Positions 52,277-61,754 of a stretch of DNA of 64,000 nucleotides are shown one piece after another (position 1 is the first letter of the stretch; each line of letters starts with the position of its first letter). Location: positions 62,001 through 126,000 of the forward strand of contig CAZBPM010000003.1 in assembly GCA_964493785.1 (NCBI GenBank). Reading direction: 5' to 3'. The position numbers were made by a program, and so were the translations under genes. Origin of the DNA: Hyphomicrobium_A sp964493785 (lineage in GTDB: Bacteria; Pseudomonadota; Alphaproteobacteria; Rhizobiales; Hyphomicrobiaceae). The notes under the pieces were generated by a model, which did no database searches, was not told where the DNA came from, and saw only the letters and a program-made list of their open reading frames with translations.

Positions 52277-53038
52277 TTAGGGAGATGCGCCCGTTGTCCG
52301 CCATGCGCCGCTGCTGAGGTATTCGACCTTGCCCGTTTCGAGGTCGTAGATGCCGCCGATGATCTGCAGATTGCCAGCCTCGATGAGATCGGCCAGCACT
52401 GCGCTGCTGCCGGCCAGTCGATTGACCGTCCGCCGCACGCTCTCGCGCGTCGCGTTCGCGGTGAAGTCGCCAGACTGGTCGCGCACCGCCAGCGCCGATG
52501 GGACGATGGGGTCGATCATCGGTCCGATGGAGCCGGGGTAGGTGGCGTTCTTAGTGACCACGTCGCACGCGGCCTTCACCGCCCCGCAGGCGCTGTGGCC
52601 CAGCACGACGATGAGCGGCGAGCCGAGTACGGCAGCGCCATATTCCAGGGTGCCGACCGTGCCGGTATCCGCGAGATTGCCGGCGTTGCGGGCGACGAAC
52701 AGCTCGCCGAGTCCGCGGCCACCGAAGATCAGTTCCGGAGGGACGCGGCTGTCGGCGCAGGAAAGGATCGTTGCCCACGGCGCCTGTCCCGTGGCGACTT
52801 TGGCGCGCTGCGTCGCCAGATCGATCTGGCACTCCTGCGGCTGCGAGACAAAGCGCTTATTGCCCTCGATGAGACCCTCGAGCGCGTGCTGCGGGGAGCG
52901 CGCTGCTTCGCCCGGCGCGGGGCCTCCTGCAAAGGCCGGCGCAACGGTGAATGGGGTTATGGAAGCGGCGAGCGTGCCGGCGCCGAGCGCAAGCAGCCCC
53001 CGGCGATCAATAGAATTAGAGTCGGTTTTGCGATGCAT
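52277..53038 (-). CDS. Beta-class carbonic anhydrase with Tat signal
   Basis: Zinc enzyme that hydrates CO2 to bicarbonate. The 253-aa protein begins with a twin-arginine signal (R12-R13 in IDRRGLLALGAGTLAASITP), so it is exported folded. Zinc ligands and catalytic residues are Cys94, Asp96 and Arg98 (LSCADSRVPPE), His148 and Cys151 (VLGHSACGAVKAA). The ATG at 53038 is chosen because it starts just before the Tat motif; the frame opens at 53074. A periplasmic enzyme could supply or retain inorganic carbon. It precedes the cupin gene, but in the same direction with about 180 bp between. Confidence 0.93.
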   Translation of the reverse strand: MHRKTDSNSIDRRGLLALGAGTLAASITPFTVAPAFAGGPAPGEAARSPQHALEGLIEGNKRFVSQPQECQIDLATQRAKVATGQAPWATILSCADSRVPPELIFGGRGLGELFVARNAGNLADTGTVGTLEYGAAVLGSPLIVVLGHSACGAVKAACDVVTKNATYPGSIGPMIDPIVPSALAVRDQSGDFTANATRESVRRTVNRLAGSSAVLADLIEAGNLQIIGGIYDLETGKVEYLSSGAWRTTGASP

Positions 53039-53220
53039 TTGTTTGCTCTGAATGGCGCGGGTTGGCCGCATCACAAAGCAGCCAGAACTGTTAGCGGCCA
53101 GTGAACATGCGGGCTCAGCACTTCCCTTCGCTCATCTCGCAGATGCGTGCGGCGACTGCTCGATCTGGATGGACGATCGCCGACCTGGGGTGCTTCGGTG
53201 TGCTTCTTTAGCCCCGGAGG

Positions 53221-53616
53221 TTAGGCGCCGTAGGCGGCGTCGCTCACGTGATCGAGCCAATCCACGGCCTTGCCATCTTCCGTCTCCTGGATGGCGATAT
53301 GCGTCATGGGGCTGTCGGGCGCCGCCCCGTGCCAGTGCTTCTCGCCGGGCGGAAACCAGACGACATCCCCGGGGCGGATCTCCTCGATGGCACCGCCGGC
53401 GCGCTGTGCACGCCCGCGCCCGGCGGTGACGACCAGCGTCTGGCCGAGAGGGTGCGTGTGCCACGCGGTGCGCGCTCCCGGCGCGAAGCTGACGTTTGCC
53501 GCGGCGACACGCCGTGCCCCTTCCGGCTGTACGATCGGCTCAATCGTCACCTGGCCTGTGAAGCAGTCGGCCGAACCCGGCTTTGACGCCAGCGTGCCGA
53601 CGCGTCTGATGTCCAT
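53221..53616 (-). CDS. Cupin-domain protein
   Basis: A 131-aa small beta-barrel protein with the cupin metal motifs: AWHTHPLGQTLVVTAGRGRA (first motif with two His) and GDVVWFPPGEKHWHGA (second motif with His). Similar proteins bind a metal ion and act as enzymes or sensors; substrate unknown. The ATG at 53616 begins MDIRRVGTLASKPGS; upstream residues lack homology. It lies between the carbonic anhydrase and the FGE gene. Confidence 0.88.
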   Translation of the reverse strand: MDIRRVGTLASKPGSADCFTGQVTIEPIVQPEGARRVAAANVSFAPGARTAWHTHPLGQTLVVTAGRGRAQRAGGAIEEIRPGDVVWFPPGEKHWHGAAPDSPMTHIAIQETEDGKAVDWLDHVSDAAYGA

Positions 53617-53802
53617 GCTTATATCCCTATGCGTGGCAGCCTTACGTGGGCCGAAGAAGAGGAACACTGGGTCGCTGTGCCGAGCGTCGAACGGCCTCCT
53701 GGATCAACATCTGTGGGCAGCGCCGCTTCTGCAAGGCTTGGTCGAGGTCCAGCGTGAGGGCGCGGCGACTCGGCTGCCCCGCCGAGAGCTACGGTCAGGC
53801 TA

Positions 53803-54855
53803 CTATTCTGGCGCTGATTGTGCGTGAATCACTCTGCGGCCCGACGCGCGCAGGACCGTGCGGAACCCGACATGCGTCGTTCCCAGGTCCACTTCTTGCG
53901 GCTGCCTCGACGTCGAGCGATAGCGAGCACAATAATTGGAGGCGCATAGGAACGAGCCACCTTTGATGACGCGGCTCGGCGCTCGTCCGGGCTCCAGGTC
54001 AACCGCTCGAGCCGGACTCTGGGGGTTCACCACGGCATCGCGGGCGTGGCCGCGGCGATACCAATCGCTGGTCCATTCCCACACGTTGCCGATCATGTCG
54101 TAGAGGCCGTAGGCATTGGGCTTGAAGCACCCGACCGGCGCTGCGCCCACGAAGCCGTCCTCACCGGAGTTAAGCACCGGGAACACACCCTGCCAGGTGT
54201 TTGCTAACGGCTTGCCGTTCTCGTAGGCGCCGCGCGTATCGACGTCTTCGCGATGGCCGCCGCGCGAAGCGTACTCCCACTCTGCCTCCGTCGGCAGATC
54301 GCGACCGCGCCATTTGGCGTAGGCGAGCGCATCTTCGTAGCTCACATCGACGACTGGATGGTTGTCGCGGCCTTCGACGGTGCTGCCACCTCCTTCCGGG
54401 CGGCGCCAATTCGCATCGTCCTTGAATTGCCACCACTGCGAGATGTCGCCACCGCGTGTCAGTTGCGTGGGTGCCGTGAACACGGCGGCGCCGCGGCTTT
54501 CCTTCCGTTCGGCCTTCGTCACGTATCCCGTCGCCTGGACGAAACCTGCAAACTCGGCATTGGTGACCTCGGTCGCATCCATCCAAAACCCGTCGACCCG
54601 GGCCAGATGCGTAAATCTCTCCTCGGGGAGATGATGATCTGAGCCCATGACGAATGCGCCGCCCGGTACAAAAACCATCCCCGGATGTTCGCCCGGCCCG
54701 GCAGCGAGCGACGCAAACCCTTTGCAGTCTGTCGCCTCGCCCGCCGCGTGTGCGACACCCCAGTGAGCAATCATTGCAAGAAGCAGCGCGCCCGCCGCAA
54801 CGCCTGCGTTGCGTTTGCCGTTCTTCCGCACTTCTGCCGCCGCGGAGCACATCAT
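53803..54855 (-). CDS. Formylglycine-generating enzyme-like sulfatase-maturation protein
   Basis: Converts the Cys or Ser of a C/S-x-P-x-R motif in a sulfatase to formylglycine. The 350-aa protein has a signal-like N-terminus (NAGVAAGALLLAMIAHWGVA then HAAGE), the FGE fold (GMVFVPGGAFVMGSD, PTEAEWEYASRGG, YDMIGNVWEWTSDWY) and the active-site cysteine pair C304 and C309 in KGGSFLCASNYCARYRS with GFRTV at the end. It is divergent from an arylsulfatase gene that contains a C-T-P-G-R site, so it probably activates that enzyme. A signal on the FGE is notable: maturation would then occur outside the cytoplasm. Confidence 0.9.
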   Translation of the reverse strand: MMCSAAAEVRKNGKRNAGVAAGALLLAMIAHWGVAHAAGEATDCKGFASLAAGPGEHPGMVFVPGGAFVMGSDHHLPEERFTHLARVDGFWMDATEVTNAEFAGFVQATGYVTKAERKESRGAAVFTAPTQLTRGGDISQWWQFKDDANWRRPEGGGSTVEGRDNHPVVDVSYEDALAYAKWRGRDLPTEAEWEYASRGGHREDVDTRGAYENGKPLANTWQGVFPVLNSGEDGFVGAAPVGCFKPNAYGLYDMIGNVWEWTSDWYRRGHARDAVVNPQSPARAVDLEPGRAPSRVIKGGSFLCASNYCARYRSTSRQPQEVDLGTTHVGFRTVLRASGRRVIHAQSAPE

Positions 54856-55088
54856 GGTCTCAATCTGCCGATTGCTGATGCGTCAGGTTCGCGCTGAAAC
54901 GTAAGCGTTGCGCAAACAAAGTCGGTTGGATTGCTGCCGCGGCGTCAGATGCAATTTGCGGAGCATTCAAGCGTTAACGGCCGCCACACCACGTACACGG
55001 AACGTCGATAATGCAAAGCATGCAATTGGTTGTCACGCGACGGTTTGGGTGCACGTTTATTGGACGTTTGCGTGAGACGGAGAGCCCA

Positions 55089-56795
55089 ATGCAACGCTTG
55101 GCGCAGAAATATTCAAACAAGACCGGCGGCAAGACACCTGCAGCGATGATCGCGATTGCCGGCACGCTGATGTGCGGCGCCCTGTGGTCCGAAAGCGCGG
55201 TTGCGCAAACTGAGAACCGGCCACCAGCAGGCAGTAAGCCCAACATTCTCCTGATCGTCTCGGACGATACCGGCTGGGGTGATCTGGGGCCTTACCTCGG
55301 CGGCGAAGCACGCGGCATGCAGACGCCGAACTTCGATCGCTTCGCGCGAGAAGGCATGTTCTTCACCAACTACTACGGGCAGCCGAGCTGCACACCAGGC
55401 CGCGCGGCGATCCAGACCGGCCGCATCCCGAACAGAAGCGGCATGACGACGGTTGCTTTCCAAGGTGAGGGCGGTGGACTTCCGCATGCGGAGTGGACGC
55501 TGGGCTCCGTACTCAAGACAGCCGGCTACAAGACCTACTTCACCGGCAAGTGGCACCTCGGAGAGAGCGACTACGCGCTGCCGAACGCTCAAGGCTACGA
55601 TGTGATGAAGAACGCCTTCCTTTATCACCTCAACGCCTACACTTACCCCGATCCCAAGTGGTTCCCGGATATGAGTCCGGAGCTGCGGGAGATGTACGAG
55701 AAGGTGACGAAGGGTTCGCTCACGGGCAACGCCGGTGAGGAGGTCAAGGAAGATTTCAAGGTCAACGGAGAGTACGTCGACACTCCTGAGAAGGGCGTCG
55801 TCGGCATTCCATACCTGGATGCCTATGTCGAGAAAGCTGCGATGGAATTCCTCGACACAGCGGCGAAGTCGAAAGACACGCCGTTCTTCATCAACGTGAA
55901 CTTCATGAAGAACCACCAGCCAAACCTTCCGCATCCCGACTTCATCAACAAGTCGATCTCGAAGTCGAAATATTCGGATTCGGTTGTGGAACTCGATACG
56001 CGCATCGGCAATCTGCTCAACAAACTCGACGAGCTTGGTCTCGCCGACAACACCGTCGTCTTCTACACCGTCGACAATGGCGCGTGGCAGGACGTCTATC
56101 CCGACGCTGGGTACACGCCGTTCCGCGGTACCAAGGGAACGGTTCGCGAAGGCGGAAACCGCGTGCCGACGATGGTGCGCTGGCCCGGAAAGGTCAAAGG
56201 CGGCACAGTCAACAACGATATTCTCGGCAACCTCGATCTGATGGCAACGTTTGCCTCGCTTGGCGGCGTGCCCCTGCCAACGAATGATCGTGATGATCAG
56301 CCGATCACCTTCGATAGCTACGACATGACACCCGCTTGGCTGGGCACCGGCAAGTCACCGCGCAAGGATTGGTTCTACTTCACCGAGGACGAGCTTTCTC
56401 CCGGCGCCGTTCGCGTTGGCCACCTCAAGTATGTGTTCAACCTGCGCGGCGACGACGGCGCCAAGACGGGCGGCCTTGCCGTCGACAGCAACCTTGGTTG
56501 GAAAGGTCCGACAAGTTACGTCGCGACGGTGCCGCAGGTGTTCGATCTCCTGGCTGATCCACAAGAGCGCTATGACATCTTCATGACCAACTTCACCGAG
56601 CACACTTGGGCACTCGTGCCGGCGAATGACGCGGTGCAGGCGCTTATGAAGAGCTACGTCCAATATCCGCCCCGCAAGCTACAGAGCGAGAGCTACACGG
56701 GGCCGATCACAATCTCGCGCTATCAGCGCTTCAAATACGTCCAGGAGCAACTGGCTAAAGACGGCTTCCACATTGGATTGCCGACCGGCAACTGA
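55089..56795 (+). CDS. Exported arylsulfatase (formylglycine-dependent)
   Basis: Hydrolyses sulfate esters of aryl or sugar substrates. The 568-aa protein has a signal peptide (PAAMIAIAGTLMCGALWSES then AVAQ), the metal motif SDDTGWGDLG (D59, D60), the modification site C101-T-P-G-R105 (GQPSCTPGRAAIQTGR) and KWHLGESDYALP. The ATG at 55089 is used because homology and the signal begin there; an upstream frame runs to 55011. It is divergent from the FGE gene (233-bp gap) and overlaps the HAD phosphatase gene by one base (TGATG). Confidence 0.93.
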   Translation: MQRLAQKYSNKTGGKTPAAMIAIAGTLMCGALWSESAVAQTENRPPAGSKPNILLIVSDDTGWGDLGPYLGGEARGMQTPNFDRFAREGMFFTNYYGQPSCTPGRAAIQTGRIPNRSGMTTVAFQGEGGGLPHAEWTLGSVLKTAGYKTYFTGKWHLGESDYALPNAQGYDVMKNAFLYHLNAYTYPDPKWFPDMSPELREMYEKVTKGSLTGNAGEEVKEDFKVNGEYVDTPEKGVVGIPYLDAYVEKAAMEFLDTAAKSKDTPFFINVNFMKNHQPNLPHPDFINKSISKSKYSDSVVELDTRIGNLLNKLDELGLADNTVVFYTVDNGAWQDVYPDAGYTPFRGTKGTVREGGNRVPTMVRWPGKVKGGTVNNDILGNLDLMATFASLGGVPLPTNDRDDQPITFDSYDMTPAWLGTGKSPRKDWFYFTEDELSPGAVRVGHLKYVFNLRGDDGAKTGGLAVDSNLGWKGPTSYVATVPQVFDLLADPQERYDIFMTNFTEHTWALVPANDAVQALMKSYVQYPPRKLQSESYTGPITISRYQRFKYVQEQLAKDGFHIGLPTGN

Positions 56796-57829
56796 TGGAT
56801 GAGCGGCTTGTGAGGGTTCGGTCCGCTGGGTTGGCAATCGCTGTCGCGCTGCTTTTAGCGGGATCGCTCGCAGCGTCGGCAAACCCAACGCCCGGCCCGC
56901 TTCCTTCGTGGAACGATGGAGCCGCCAAGCGCGCCATCACCGATTTCGTCGCAGCCGTCACGACCGAGGGCTCGCCGGACTTTGTCCAACCGGGTGAGCG
57001 CATCGCCACCTTCGACAATGATGGCACGTTGTGGAGCGAGCAGCCCAAGTACGTGCAGCTCGCCTTCGCATTGGACCGCGTGAGGGCAATGGCGCCGGAT
57101 CATCCAGAATGGAAGGACAAAGAGCCATTTAGATCCGTCCTGGCGAATGACATCAAGGGCGTCGCCGCCTCCGGACAGAGGGGCATTGCGGAGATCGTTG
57201 CGGCAACACATGCCGGCATGACCACGACCGAGTTCGAGAAGATCGTCACTGATTGGATAGCGACGGCGAAAAATCCGAAGACCGGCAAGCTCGACGAAGC
57301 GATGATCTTCCAACCGATGCTTGAGCTCATCGCCTATCTCAAAGGGAATGGCTTCGATGTTTTCATTGTCTCCGGCGGCGGCGTGGAGTTCATGCGTCCA
57401 TGGACAGAGCGAACGTACGGTATCCCCGCGGAAAACGTCATCGGCTCCTCCATCAAGATGAAATATCAGTCGGACGCTAAGAACCCGGCCATCGTCCGGC
57501 TGCCTGAGATGGACTTCGTCGATGATGGCGTTGGCAAGCCGCTCGGCATCCAGAAATTCATCGGCAAGCGACCCATCGCTGCGTTCGGGAATTCGGACGG
57601 CGACTTCGAGATGCTTGAATGGACGACCACCGGCCCCGGCCGTCGTCTCGGTATGATCGTGCATCATGACGATGCCAAGCGTGAGTTTGCCTACGATCGT
57701 GTGTCCGAGTTCGGCCGCCTCGACAGGGCGCTCGACGCCGCGCCGCAACGTGGATGGAACGTCATCAGCATGAAGGACGATTGGAAGGTCGTCTTCCCCG
57801 ACGATAAAGGACAATCGCCATTGCGCTGA
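56795..57829 (+). CDS. Exported HAD-superfamily phosphatase
   Basis: A 344-aa phosphatase-like protein with a signal peptide (SAGLAIAVALLLAGSLAASA). HAD motifs are intact: DxD at D74/D76 (ATFDNDGTLW), the SGGG motif (VFIVSGGGVEFMRP), and GNSDGDFEMLEW for metal binding. It resembles the phosphoserine-phosphatase-like periplasmic HAD family. The ATG overlaps the arylsulfatase stop by one base, so the two are coupled and probably act on the same class of exported substrates. Confidence 0.9.
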   Translation: MDERLVRVRSAGLAIAVALLLAGSLAASANPTPGPLPSWNDGAAKRAITDFVAAVTTEGSPDFVQPGERIATFDNDGTLWSEQPKYVQLAFALDRVRAMAPDHPEWKDKEPFRSVLANDIKGVAASGQRGIAEIVAATHAGMTTTEFEKIVTDWIATAKNPKTGKLDEAMIFQPMLELIAYLKGNGFDVFIVSGGGVEFMRPWTERTYGIPAENVIGSSIKMKYQSDAKNPAIVRLPEMDFVDDGVGKPLGIQKFIGKRPIAAFGNSDGDFEMLEWTTTGPGRRLGMIVHHDDAKREFAYDRVSEFGRLDRALDAAPQRGWNVISMKDDWKVVFPDDKGQSPLR

Positions 57830-58064
57830 TGGGCGCATGCGAACCGCTTCTGCCGATTCGCGCGCCGCGATGGTTGAAAACCGCTAGCCGACGATGGTCT
57901 CGAAAAGAGGCTATGGGCTACGGTCTCTCTACCCAGGTCGCGAAACCTTGGCTCGTGAAACGCGCTCGTAAGTTAGGAATTTGTAACTGGCCGGCTGCCC
58001 CAACGGATCATAGCGTGCGTTCTTCGTTCTCGATTGGGCATTCGATGCGCTAGGAGGACTTTGC

Positions 58065-58553
58065 ATGGCTGACGTTTTGCTCACCCGCCGCGGCCTTCTC
58101 GCCGCGGGTGGCGCGCTAATCGCCCTTGGAGCCTCAGGGCTACGTTTGCCCGCCAGAGCGCAGGGCGTTGCCCCAACCCCTTCGATGCGGGGCGGATCCA
58201 ACAATTACCGTCCGGGCGCGCCGATCGTGGAACGCATCGGGGGCGGCGGCTTCCGGATGAGCGGCACCGTGCGCCGTGCAGGAGATGGAGCGCCGCTTGC
58301 GGGTCAGCGCATCCAAATTTGGGCGCACACGACGGAAGGGCATGAGCGGGACCCGCACAGCCATGGGGCTACACGCACGGATGAAGCCGGGCGTTTCCGG
58401 CTCGAGATGCCGCAGATCGTTCCCGCCTTTGGTCAGGCGCACGGCCACCTTGCCTATGACAGCGGCGAGTTCGAGACCGTCTTTCTTCGTCCCTTGATGG
58501 CGAGCGCCAAAGACAAGAGCCTAGAGGCGCACTTCGTGCTCAAGCCGGTTTGA
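58065..58553 (+). CDS. Tat-exported intradiol-dioxygenase-like (transthyretin-fold) protein
   Basis: A 162-aa protein with a twin-arginine signal (LLTRRGLLAAGGALIALG). The rest matches the beta-sandwich of intradiol ring-cleavage dioxygenases (GFRMSGTVRRAGDGAPLAGQ, AGRFRLEMPQIVPAFGQAHG, HFVLKPV), but the usual Tyr/Tyr/His/His iron ligands cannot be assigned with confidence. AGGAGG is 5 bases upstream of the ATG. It precedes the ferric-reductase-like gene by 22 bp and is probably co-transcribed. Confidence 0.78.
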   Translation: MADVLLTRRGLLAAGGALIALGASGLRLPARAQGVAPTPSMRGGSNNYRPGAPIVERIGGGGFRMSGTVRRAGDGAPLAGQRIQIWAHTTEGHERDPHSHGATRTDEAGRFRLEMPQIVPAFGQAHGHLAYDSGEFETVFLRPLMASAKDKSLEAHFVLKPV

Positions 58554-58575
58554 GCGACGCTTGGTTCAGGCGCGC

Positions 58576-59202
58576 ATGAGATTTGTCAGAGCGTGCTTGA
58601 TCTGGGGCGCCGTTGCGACAGCCGTTGCCGTTCCGGTCATTGCTGCAACGCTCAGCCCGCTGCTTGAATGGCGCGAGCCTGTCTACATCGTAGCGTGCCT
58701 TGCGGGGGTTGCCGGGCTTGGCTTGATGATGTTTCAACCTTTGCTGATTGGCGGCTCGCTGCCGGGGTTTTCCCCGTACCAGGCACGGCGCGGCCATCGC
58801 TGGATCGGAACGTTGTTGGTTGGGGCCGTCATCATACATGTCGCTGGGCTTTGGATCACCAGCCCGCCGGACGTGATCGATGCCCTCCTCTTTACGTCGC
58901 CGACGCCCTTCGCTGTCTGGGGCGTGATCGCCATGTGGGCCATCTTCGCCGTCGCAATCATGGTCGCGCTCCGCCAGCGACTAGGCCTGCGTCTGCGGAC
59001 GTGGCGGATCGCTCATACGCTCCTCGCAGCGGTCATTGTCATAGGAACCGCTGTCCACACCGTACTAATCGAGGGCACCATGGAAACGGTGTCGAAGGTG
59101 GCCCTGTGCGTCCTGATCGTTGCGGCAACGCTGAAAGTCATTGCCGACAAACGAGTTTGGCAAGGCAAAGCGCGTCGCGCTGAGCAGCGACAAGTTGATT
59201 GA
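58576..59202 (+). CDS. Ferric-reductase-like transmembrane haem protein
   Basis: A 208-aa protein with about six membrane helices. Two His pairs suit bis-His haem ligation: RRGHRWIGTLLVGAVIIHVA and RIAHTLLAAVIVIGTAVHTV. It resembles the ferric-reductase-like membrane domain (MsrQ/YedZ-type) without the FAD/NAD domain. The ATG at 58576 is preferred over a TTG at 58561. It may pass electrons to the Tat-exported protein just upstream; that pairing is inference. Confidence 0.82.
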   Translation: MRFVRACLIWGAVATAVAVPVIAATLSPLLEWREPVYIVACLAGVAGLGLMMFQPLLIGGSLPGFSPYQARRGHRWIGTLLVGAVIIHVAGLWITSPPDVIDALLFTSPTPFAVWGVIAMWAIFAVAIMVALRQRLGLRLRTWRIAHTLLAAVIVIGTAVHTVLIEGTMETVSKVALCVLIVAATLKVIADKRVWQGKARRAEQRQVD

Positions 59203-59740
59203 ATCTGCCGAGGCGGCCAAGGGCATCCAGGTCGGCTGCGCAGGCACGGTCTCATAGCAGCCGCCTGCGTGGTCGCGGCTACCTCCGCTTCTCCAGCCCG
59301 GCAAGCCGCCATCCCTGGTGCCGTGTGCAGTGAAAACGTTTCAGCGGTTGGGCATCGTCGTGCTGCCTGGTATCGGAATAGCTGGCGTCAAACCAACCCG
59401 CACATTGCCCGGTTATTCTTCCTCTGCGGACTTGGTTGGCGATGGCCCGGACGGCGCCGAGCAGACCAGCTCGATGGCCCCTTGTGGGACAACTCGTGGT
59501 CCCTTACCGCGCGTCTCAAAGCTGACAGTCCGGCGCGGCGGCAGATTCACCGATATCGAACTGCGGGGATTGAACAGGGCGCACGCGAGCATCGAGGCTC
59601 ACGCGGTGTCACAAGGGTAATGACGGGATGACTGCCGGGAATAACTCCTCGCCCACTCTGACATGTAGCTCACAAGGGCCTTGCTTCAAGACCCCGGTCA
59701 TACACTAGAAGAAGTGCCCATTGCGAAACGCGGAGGGCAC
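59203..59740. other. Gene-free stretch before the monooxygenase gene
   Basis: About 540 bp without a supported gene. Open frames at 59269-59631 and 59318-59620 show no motif and no ribosome site and overlap in different frames. A good ribosome site appears only at 59732-59736 for the monooxygenase. Confidence 0.5.
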
Positions 59741-61192
59741 ATGAGCGAACACGCTGTAATCATTGCCGGCGGCGGCCCGACTGGGCTGATGCTAGGCGCC
59801 GAGTTGAAACTGGCAGGCGTCGACGTCGCCATCATCGAGAAGAGAGCGGAGAAGGAGCGTGTTCAGCCGGGCGCGCTCGGCCTCCATGCCCGCACCATCG
59901 AGGTCTTCGATCAGCGGGGCATAGCCGACCGTTTCCTCACCGAGGGGAAACCAACGCAGGTGCTGGGCTTCGCCGGAGTACGATTTGACATCAGCGGATT
60001 CCCGAGTCGCCACCCTTACGGCCTCGCGCTCATCCAGAAGCACAGCGAGCGCATAATCCTCAATTGGGCCGACGAGATCGGCGTGCCGATCTTCCGCGGC
60101 GTCGAGATCATAGGTTTCACAGAGGTGGCCTCAGGCATCGCCGTGGCGCTCAGCGACGGCCGGCAGCTGCGGGCTCAGTATCTCGTCGGCTGCGACGGCG
60201 GGCGCAGCTTTGTCCGCAAGGCTGCGGGCATCGCCTTCCCGGGATCGGATCCAACCGTCAGCCATCTCCTCGCCGAAGCCAGAATGACCAGGGAACCTGA
60301 ATGCGGGCTTCGCAGCGACGCGATCGGCACCCACGCGCTGAGCAAGACCGAAGACGGCAAGATTGCAATCCTGGTAACGGAGCGCAGCATCGAAGTCGCT
60401 GAACCGGCGCTCGACCGTCTCCGCGAGGGCCTGATCGCCCACTATGGGTCCGACTACGGCGTCCACAGTCCGGCCTTCATTACGCGGTTCACCGACATGA
60501 CCCGGCAGGCAGAGACCTATCGTAAAGGTCGGGTGCTCCTGGCAGGTGACGCCGCGCATATCCACTACCCAGCCGGCGGGTTCGGAATGAACCTAGGCAT
60601 CCAGGATGCGGTCAATCTCGGATGGAAGCTCGCGCTGGTGGTCAAGGGCGCAGCGCCCAACTCGTTGCTCGATACCTATCATACCGAGCGGCATCCGGTC
60701 GCCGGGAGCATGCTGCGGTATACCATGGCAACTGTCGCACTCAGCCGCTCCGACGATCGCATGCAAGCCCTGAGCGCCATCGTCAGCGAGCTCGCCGGCA
60801 TGGGCGAGCCGCAGCTCGTCACGGCCGGTCGGATGTCCGGTCTCGACATTCGCTATGACCTTGGAGAGGGGCATTCGCTCCTTGGCCGCCGGATGCCGGA
60901 CCTTGATCTTGAAACTGCTGAAGGCGAGGAGCGACTCTATACGCATCTGCGGGAGGCCCGGCCGTTGCTTCTCAATCTCGGCTGTCCAGGCAGTGTAGAT
61001 GCGGGTCCATGGTCCGATTACACCCGGACCGTCGAGGCGAGCTACGGCGGAAGCTGGAACCTCCCGGTGATCGGCGCGGTCTCGGCACCCTCGGCTGTGC
61101 TGATCCGCCCGGACGGCCATGTCGCCTGGGTGGGGTCGGGCACGAATGAGGGTCTCGTCGAAGCTCTCACAGCCTGGTTTGGGAGGCGATAG
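59741..61192 (+). CDS. FAD-dependent monooxygenase (PheA/TfdB type)
   Basis: A 483-aa flavoprotein hydroxylase of the aromatic-ring/polyketide type. The N-terminal FAD Rossmann motif is AVIIAGGGPTGLMLGAELKL, and the second flavin motif is LLAGDAAHIHYPAGGFGMNL (GD motif). A C-terminal thioredoxin-like tail (about residues 400-483) is present as in PheA-type enzymes. GGAGG at 59732-59736 fixes the ATG at 59741; the frame opens at 59681. Aromatic hydroxylation, perhaps linked to the exported dioxygenase-like protein upstream, is plausible but unproven. Confidence 0.9.
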   Translation: MSEHAVIIAGGGPTGLMLGAELKLAGVDVAIIEKRAEKERVQPGALGLHARTIEVFDQRGIADRFLTEGKPTQVLGFAGVRFDISGFPSRHPYGLALIQKHSERIILNWADEIGVPIFRGVEIIGFTEVASGIAVALSDGRQLRAQYLVGCDGGRSFVRKAAGIAFPGSDPTVSHLLAEARMTREPECGLRSDAIGTHALSKTEDGKIAILVTERSIEVAEPALDRLREGLIAHYGSDYGVHSPAFITRFTDMTRQAETYRKGRVLLAGDAAHIHYPAGGFGMNLGIQDAVNLGWKLALVVKGAAPNSLLDTYHTERHPVAGSMLRYTMATVALSRSDDRMQALSAIVSELAGMGEPQLVTAGRMSGLDIRYDLGEGHSLLGRRMPDLDLETAEGEERLYTHLREARPLLLNLGCPGSVDAGPWSDYTRTVEASYGGSWNLPVIGAVSAPSAVLIRPDGHVAWVGSGTNEGLVEALTAWFGRR

Positions 61193-61283
61193 AGGAGCGG
61201 AGATGGCGGATCACTAAGCTGCCTAGGCGACGCGATACAGCACTAGGTTGTAGTCGAGCGTTGCTGAAAGGGTGGAAGACTGC

Positions 61284-61754
61284 ATGTTCCCAGAACGCAC
61301 GAAAAGGTTCGAGAGCGGCGGACGAAGCAAGACAGAGTTGCTGTCAGCTCTGCGTCAAGCGGGAATCAGTCTCAATATGTATGCCGAGGTCCTATTCGAC
61401 GATCCCGCGTTCGTCACTTCCGAGACTAGTCGATGGGTCCTTACTACAGAGGTCACCGTAGCAGAGCTGGGCCTCACGGCAGGCGCTACAAGCGTCGAGA
61501 TTTTCGATAGGGCCCGATGTGCCGGTCTGGATCTTTGCCCACTTGAGCTGGCACCACACTTCCGGCTTCAATTTTTAGACCAGCCTGAGGGCCCTTATTT
61601 GACGGTCGCTTCCTCGAAGACCAGGGACGACGACGCGTATCCCAATGGCTTCTATCTGCGACGGAATGATGAAGGGCTTTGGCTGCGCGGCTACCGAGCG
61701 ACTTCTGACTATGTGTGGGAGCCGGCCAGCCGGTTCGCATTTCTCACGGACTGA
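61284..61754 (+). CDS. Hypothetical conserved protein
   Basis: A 156-aa soluble protein, not recognised. It starts MFPERTKRFESGGRSKTELL and contains a helical N-terminal part (ELLSALRQAGISLNMYAEVL), then TEVTVAELGLTAGATSVEIF and an aromatic-rich C-terminus (DDDAYPNGFYLRRNDEGLWL). GGAAG at 61274-61278 supports the ATG at 61284 over a GTG at 61272. It is the last island gene before the arm-site region. Confidence 0.65.
   Translation: MFPERTKRFESGGRSKTELLSALRQAGISLNMYAEVLFDDPAFVTSETSRWVLTTEVTVAELGLTAGATSVEIFDRARCAGLDLCPLELAPHFRLQFLDQPEGPYLTVASSKTRDDDAYPNGFYLRRNDEGLWLRGYRATSDYVWEPASRFAFLTD

Noticed and set aside
59269..59631. Two overlapping ORFs upstream of the monooxygenase
   Set aside because: No motif, no ribosome site, and they overlap each other in different frames.
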